Assembly (NCBI GenBank): GCA_032622095.1
Contig: CP136066.1
Location: 183,494,716-183,558,715, forward strand
Length of the DNA: 64,000 bases
DNA from: Siphonodentalium dalli
Taxonomy: Eukaryota; Mollusca; Scaphopoda; Gadilida; Siphonodentaliidae
Direction: 5' to 3'
The position numbers and the translations under genes are program-made. The notes below the pieces were generated by a model. The model made no database searches and was not told where the DNA came from. It saw nothing but the letters and a program-made list of their open reading frames with translations. Positions 58,506-64,000 of the stretch are shown piece after piece. Every line of letters begins with the position of its first letter. Position 1 is the stretch's first letter.

Positions 58506-61500
58506 GTTGAAAGGCCTAGTTATGCAAAGATTAAAATCAAAGATGGCCACGACAGCCATGTTTTTTGGCAAATGACCCAAAAAAGACTCCTTCCTATTTA
58601 CATGTCATTGTTAACATCCCTCACAAATTTCATGATGATCCGACAAAAGATACGACATGTAGCCCGTGTCAAAGGATTTAGTTGTGTAAAGAGTAAAATA
58701 CAAGATGGCTGGTTTTTTGGTTGAATTTAAAATGAATCTTTTCCCATCTACATGTAATTGTTAACATCCATGACAAATCTCATGATGACTGGACCAAAGA
58801 TTCGACTTGTAGCCCTTGACAAAGAATTTAGTCATGCAAAGAGTAAAATCCAAGATGGCTGCTGGCGGCCATGTGTTTTGGCTGAACGACCCCAAAATCA
58901 CTCGTTGCCATCTACATTTGTACATGTCAATATTAATATCCATGACAAATTTCATGATTATCAGACGAACAGTACGACCTGTAGCCCGCGCCATTGGATT
59001 GAATTTTGAAATCCAAGATAGCCGCCAGCAGCCATGTTTTTTGTCCAGATGACCCCAAAATGACTCGTTCCCATCTACATGTCAATATCAACATTCATGA
59101 CAAATTTAATAAAGATCAGACCAAAGGTACGACCTGTAGCCCGCGCCAAAGGATTTAGTCATGCAAAGAGTAAAATCCACGTTTTTTGGCCGAACGACCC
59201 CAAAATCACTCGTTCCCATCTACATGTCATTGTTAACATCCATGACAAATTTCATGAAGTTCTGACCAAAGCTACAACCTGTATTAGTCATGCAAAGAGT
59301 AAAATCCAAGATGGCTGCTGGCGGCCATGATTTTTGGCTGAACGACCCCAAAATCACTCGTTCCCATCTACATGTCAATATTAACATCCATGACAAATTT
59401 CATGATAAGACGAACAGCACGACCTGTAGCCCGCGCCAATGGATTGAATTTTGAAATCCAAGATGGCCACCAGCGGCCATTCGTTCCCATCTACATGTCA
59501 AGGTCAACATTCGTGACAAATTTCATAAAGATCAGACCAAAGGTACAACCTGTAGCCCGCGCCAAAGGAAATTGTTGAGGGACACACGCACACACGGACG
59601 ACGGACGCCAAACCATGGCAATAGCTCAAACTTACAAAGTAAGTTGAGCTAATAATGATCCGACAAAAGATATGACCTGTGGCCCGTGCTAATGGATTGA
59701 ATTTTGAAATCCAAGATGACCACTGACGGCCATGTTTTTTGGTCAAACGACCCCAAAATGACTCGTTCCCATCTACATTGTACATGTCAATAGCCATGAC
59801 AAATATCATAATGATCTGACCAAAGGTACGACCTAGGGCCTGTGCCGAAGGATTTAGTCATGAAAAGAGTAAAATCCAAGATGCTCATGACGGCCATGTT
59901 TTTTGGTCGAACTACCCCAAAATGACTCATTCCCATCAGCCTGTCATTATTAACATCCATGACAAATTTCATGATAATCAGACGAACAGTACGACATGAA
60001 GACCGCGCCAATCGATTTAATTTTGAAATCAAAGATGGCTGCCAGCGGCCATGTTTTTTGGCCAAATTACCCCAAAATGACTCATTCCCATCTACATGTC
60101 AATGTCAACATTCATGACAAATTTCATAATAATCTGACCAAAGTTTGGACCTGTAGCCTGTGCCAAAGGATTTAGTCATGCAAAGAGTAAAATCCAAGAT
60201 GGCTGCTGGCGGCCATGTCTTTTGACCGAATGACCCCAAAAGGACTCGTTCCCATTTACATGTCAAGAGCCATGACAAATTTCATGAAGATCCGACCAAA
60301 GCTACGACCTGTAGCCCGCGCCGAAGGATTTAGTCATGCAAAGAGTAAAATCCAAGATGGCTACTGGTGGCCATATTTTTTGGCCTAACGACCCCAAAAT
60401 AACTCGTTGCCATCTACATGTCAATATTAACATCTATGACAAATTTCATGATAATCAGACGAACAGTACGACCTGTAGACCGCGCCAATCTATTTAATTT
60501 TGAAATCAAAGATGGCTGCCAGCCGCCATGTTTTTTGGCCAAATTACCCCAAAATGACTCATTCCCATCTACATGTCAATGTCAACATTCATGACAAATT
60601 TCATAATAATCTGACCAAAGTTAGTACCTGTAGCCTGTGCCAAAGGATTTAGTCATGCAAAGAGTAAAATCCAAGATGGCTGCTGGCGGCCATGTCTTTT
60701 GACCGAATGACCCCAAAAAGACTCGTTCCCATTTACATGTCAAGATCAACAGCCATGACAAATTTCATGAAGATCCGACCAAAGCTACGACCTGTAGCCC
60801 GCGCCAAGGATTTAGTCATGCAAAGATTAAAATCCAAGATGCTCATGACGGCCATGTTTTTTGGCCAAACTACCCCAAAATGACTCGTTCCCATCTGCCT
60901 GTCATTATTAACATCCATGACAAATTTCATGATAATCAGACAAACAGTACGACCTGTAGACCGCGCCAATCTATTTAATTTTGAAATCAAAGATGGCTGC
61001 CAGCGGCCATGTTTTTTAGCCAAATGACCCCAAAATGACTCATTCCCCATCTACATGTCAATGTCAACATTCATGACAAATTTCATGAAGATCAGACCAA
61101 AGGTACGACATGTAGCCCGTGCCAAAGGATTTAGTCATGCAAAGAGTAAAACCCAAGATGGCTGCTGGCGGCCATGTTTTTTGGCCAAATGACCCCAAAA
61201 TGACTCGTTCCCATCTGCATGTCATTGTTAACACCCATGACAAATTTCATGAAGATCCAACTAAAGCTACAACCTGTAGCCTGCACCAAAGAATTTAGTC
61301 ATGCAAAGAGTAAAATCCAAGATGGCTGCTGGCGGCCATGTTTTTTGGTCGAACAACCCCAAAATGACTCGTTCCCATCTACATGTCAATATTAACATCC
61401 ATGACAAATTTCATGATGATCAGACAAACAGTACGACCTGTAGTACGCGCCAATGGATTTAATTTTGAAATCCAAGATGGCCACCAGCGGCGATGTTTTT

Positions 61501-62141
61501 TGGCGAATGACCCCAAAATGACTCGTTCCCATCTACATGTCAATGTCAACATTTATGACAAATTTCATAAAGATCAGACCAAAGGTACGACCTGTAGCCT
61601 GCACCAAAGAATTTAGTCATGCAAAGAGTAAAATCCAAGATGGCTGCTGGCGGCCATTTTTTTTGGTCGAACAACCCCAAAATGACTCGTTCCCATCTAC
61701 ATGTCAATATTAACATCCATGACAAATTTCATGATGATCAGACAAACAGTACGACCTGTAGAACGCGCCAATGGATTTAATTTTGAAATCCAAGATGGCC
61801 ACCAGCGGCGATGTTTTTTGGTGAATGACCCCAAAATGACTCGTTCCCATCTACATGTCAATGTCAACATTTATGACAAATTTCATAAAGATCAGACCAA
61901 AGGTACGACCTGTAGCCCGCGCCAAAGGATTTAGTCATGCAAAGAGTAACATCCAAGATGGCTGCTGGCGGCCATGTTTTTTTGGCCGAACAACCCAAAA
62001 ATGACTCGTTCCCATCTACATGTCAATATTAACATCCATGACAAATTTCATGAAGATCAGACTAAAGGCACAACCTTGAAATCCAAGATGGCCGCCAAGA
62101 TGTTTTTCGATCGAAAGACCCCAAAATGATTCGTTCCCATC
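58506..62141. repeat. ~159-bp tandem array with two alternating monomer types
   Basis: About two dozen monomers. Type A has TTTAGTCATGCAAAGAGTAA and AAGATGGCTGCTGGCGGCC. Type B has TTGAATTTTGAAATCC and AAGATGGCCACCAGCGGCC. Both share CCCCAAAATGACTCGTTCCC, ATGACAAATTTCAT and ACCTGTAGCCCGCGCC. Type A starts at ~61322, 61640 and 61956 give a ~318-bp dimer. ORFs in it are repeat artefacts. It continues after two insertions at 62543-62566 and 63164-63232. Confidence 0.92.
59571..59652. repeat. Terminal tail of the tandem-repeat element with 3' hairpin
   Basis: ACACACGGACGACGGACGCC, ATGGCAATAGCTCAAAC, then a hairpin AGCTCAAACTTAC/GTAAGTTGAGCT ending CTAA. A truncated copy is at 63222-63291. A hairpin just before CTRR is a Helitron-type end signature, so the array may be the core of nonautonomous Helitron-like elements. 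Confidence 0.5.
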
Positions 62142-62143
62142 TA

Positions 62144-62540
62144 CCCTGCTGGGAAAAACAAGTGTCCACTTAACCACGGTGCGCTTAGCATTGCCACCGC
62201 GGCCGAAATGCAACTACACCGCGGCTCCACTGGCTAACTACAGTTGGGCATTGGTTTATTTGCCATTCGGCCATGGTGTACAAATGTAGTTGCCGCTGTG
62301 TACATTCAGCAAACTGAAAAAAGACAATACAAACCAGAAATCTAACCACGGTGTACATACCATTCGGCCCCGTTGTAGTTGCTTTTTGGCCATGGTGTAC
62401 ATGTGTACTTGTCGTTCGGCCGCGGTGTACATGTACTTGCCGCTCGGCCGCGGCGCTCAACTGCAGTTACAAACTCTGACACTGCACCCGAATGGCAAAT
62501 ACACCGTGGTGCCAATGGACACTTGTTTTGTCCAGCAGGG
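62144..62540. mobile_element. 397-bp TIR element inserted in the array (TA duplication)
   Basis: Ends CCCTGCTGGGA and TCCAGCAGGG, with longer paired ends through AAGTGTCCA. TA at 62142-62143 and 62541-62542. Removing it and one TA restores the monomer phrase CCATCTACATGTCAATGTC. The interior has repeated GGTGTACA phrases preceded by CCGCGG or CCATGG. Confidence 0.88.
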
Positions 62541-62566
62541 TACATGTCAATGTCAACATTCATGAC

Positions 62567-63163
62567 CAGGGTTCGCTCTGCCACTTGCCAAATTTGCCAA
62601 TGGCAAAAATAATTCACAGTTGGCAAAAAATATTTTCATTTGGCAAAAGTTTTGGCAAGTCACTTTTTAATTCCTTATTAATGAAGTTAAAAAATATCGG
62701 TCAATCAATACCATTCATTTTCGGTAATTATTACAATGGAATTATATTAGTTGTGTTTTATATGGTTTCGCAAAAGTTAACACCTCCATTAAGATGCAGT
62801 TAATCTGATATCATTAGTATCGACGGGTGGAGGGATTACCTCTATTTAGTGTGATGGTGGTGCTTACATAGCTAATCTTCATATGATGTTCGCTTTTGAT
62901 CAAGCAACGCTTCTACTATTGTATTGTTCGGTAATCGGTTTATTGTTGTATGATAAACCGTAATAGATGAGATCATAATCATTAACTAACTGCTTTTTTA
63001 TCGATATCAAACAGTGAGTGTCGAAACATAAGACTCAGTCAAGGTTGCAGAAAATGATGCTATTGGGAATAATATTTGGCAAATTCTAAAAGAATTTGGC
63101 AAAAAATATTTTCATTTGGCAAATTATTTGGCAAATGTAAATTTCGTTCCAGCGCGGACCCTG
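62567..63163. mobile_element. 597-bp nonautonomous hAT-like element (8-bp duplication)
   Basis: Starts CAGGGTTCGC and ends GCGGACCCTG, flanked by TTCATGAC at 62559-62566 and 63164-63171. Removal restores the monomer phrase CATTCATGACAAATTTC. Subterminal TTTGGCAAA-type repeats occur at both ends. The 8-bp duplication and CAGGG ends fit hAT. No transposase. Confidence 0.9.
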
Positions 63164-63221
63164 TTCATGACAAATTTCAAAGAGATCAGACTAAAGGCAC
63201 AACCTGTATCCCGCGACAAAG

Positions 63222-63291
63222 TAAATTGTTGACGGACACACAGACACACGGATGACGGACGCCAACCCATGGCAATAGCTCAAACTTACAA
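63222..63291. repeat. Second, truncated tail of the tandem-repeat element
   Basis: Matches 59571-59636 (CGGACACACAGACACACGGA, GACGGACGCCAACC, ATAGCTCAAACTTACAAA) but loses the right half of the hairpin. Confidence 0.75.
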
Positions 63292-63546
63292 ACGGGATGC
63301 GTTGGAATTTTGCAAAATGAATAAAATGAAAACCGTCAGGAGCTCCGAAATAGAGGTGGGCGGGTCACCGGAAACACAGGTATATATATTTTTTGGCTTT
63401 ACTACTTCGGGGTTCATGCAGTTTGCTGAATTTTTCTTGCGGTAAAAATCCGATGACCACATTGAACCCGCCGTTCATTTCTTATATAATACAGCAGTAT
63501 TACATGGGGTGACACCACTATAGAGGGGGTCAATTACTTAAATCTA

Positions 63547-63730
63547 GGGAAGTCGATAGCCGAGAGGTACTGTAGTGTACTGGTCTCTCGTGCTAGCGGG
63601 CCAGGGATCGCAACCTGGTCAGGGTATTCTGACAAAAATCAGAACTCGGTCAGATACCAAGTTTGTAAAGCTGAAAAGTCTCATTTGAGATCACTGAATA
63701 AAGATCCGAATGCAAAAATACCGACTTCCC
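63547..63730 (+). mobile_element. tRNA-derived SINE-like element
   Basis: Pol III box A TAGCCGAGAGG (63557-63567) and box B GGATCGCAACC (63605-63615) at tRNA-like spacing, followed by a ~100-bp unrelated body. The outer ends GGGAAGTCG (63547) and CGACTTCCC (63722-63730) are inverted. Not a functional tRNA: no proper acceptor stem or anticodon arm can be drawn. Confidence 0.7.
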
Positions 63731-63814
63731 CCATTACAACATCTATCCAGGTATTTTGTTGTTCTGCAGTATGCTGTCTGATTGGGGGTGCAGACATTAA
63801 TGGCTAACCTGTGT

Positions 63815-63925
63815 ACATGCCTCGGGGTATCTGGAGAAGTCAGCCCAAAACAAGGTCGGCCACAAGAGAAGTCGGCCCGGGTAAATTAAAGATTGGTCAA
63901 GAAAAGTCGGCCCCATTATTATTTT
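63815..63925. repeat. Short interspersed AAGTCGGCCC phrases
   Basis: AGTC(A/G)GCCC-like phrases recur four times at irregular spacing; a degenerate minisatellite. Confidence 0.5.
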
Positions 63926-64000
63926 ACTGCTTGTTAATGCCTGTGGCACAATAAGATGAGACCGACATTTCGCCACACGGTGTCATAAGGGATTACATCA

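Noticed and set aside
58506-62213. Many ORFs of 60-105 codons in the tandem array
   Set aside because: They repeat with the 159-bp monomers, occur on both strands and resemble no protein.
58506-63291. CRISPR array
   Set aside because: Long monomers with no unique spacers, in a metazoan context with no cas-like genes.
63547-63620. A functional tRNA-Ser gene
   Set aside because: Boxes A and B are present but the acceptor stem and anticodon arm do not form; followed by a SINE-like body.

Overview
The window is eukaryotic, AT-rich, repeat-dense DNA from a metazoan. It holds a rhodopsin-type GPCR, an EGF-domain exon with splice sites, several LINE clades, a Penelope-like element (PLE), many MITEs and a 159-bp tandem array resembling the pearl/CvA-type elements of bivalves. 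I infer a marine invertebrate, most likely a mollusc or other lophotrochozoan; the sequence does not fix the species. Host coding content is small: an intronless GPCR (552-2033, minus) and one good EGF exon (55654-55768, minus) with a decayed duplicate at 54936-55037.

Layout. 0-11.4 kb: the GPCR, then a young full-length LINE (4487-10987, minus) with intact ORF1 and ORF2, flanked by two 413-bp direct repeats that look identical. 11.4-24.2 kb: no convincing gene; a ~0.5-kb repeat family in direct and inverted copies, a TTAA-rich block, tandem duplications and one copy of a ~490-bp mobile unit. 24.2-30.1 kb: a broken gene (minus) for a very long protein with N-terminal zinc-binding-like motifs and a C-terminal FEN1/XPG-like (PIN-superfamily) nuclease fold plus a cysteine-rich tail, interrupted by a second copy of the 490-bp unit. 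31.96-40.29 kb: an 8.3-kb element bounded by ~530-bp terminal inverted repeats and a 5-bp target duplication. It carries a second, divergent FEN-like gene (minus), a small plus-strand zinc-finger gene and a minus-strand multi-finger gene. 41.9-47.9 kb: a decayed CR1-like LINE and a decayed Tx1/L1-like LINE. 48.6-51.1 kb: a Penelope-like element with a full RT plus GIY-YIG ORF and a hammerhead-ribozyme-like motif. 51.4-53.1 kb: another LINE remnant. 53.1-58 kb: a third 490-bp unit, three MITEs with clean target duplications and tandemly duplicated intronic DNA around the EGF exons. 58.5-63.3 kb: a tandem array with two alternating monomer types, invaded by two nonautonomous DNA transposons with exact footprints. 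63.5-63.7 kb: a tRNA-derived SINE-like element.

The most novel signal is the association of FEN-like nuclease proteins with a TIR- and TSD-bounded element that has no recognisable DDE transposase, together with a shared box (TAAAGAGCGTT). That box lies near both FEN-like loci and twice inside each copy of the 490-bp unit. This suggests, but does not prove, an autonomous/nonautonomous transposon system. The 413-bp duplication around the young LINE is the second outstanding observation.

Most genes here are selfish elements rather than a pathway. The LINEs and the PLE supply reverse transcriptase; the FEN-like elements presumably supply their own nuclease; the MITEs depend on transposases encoded elsewhere.
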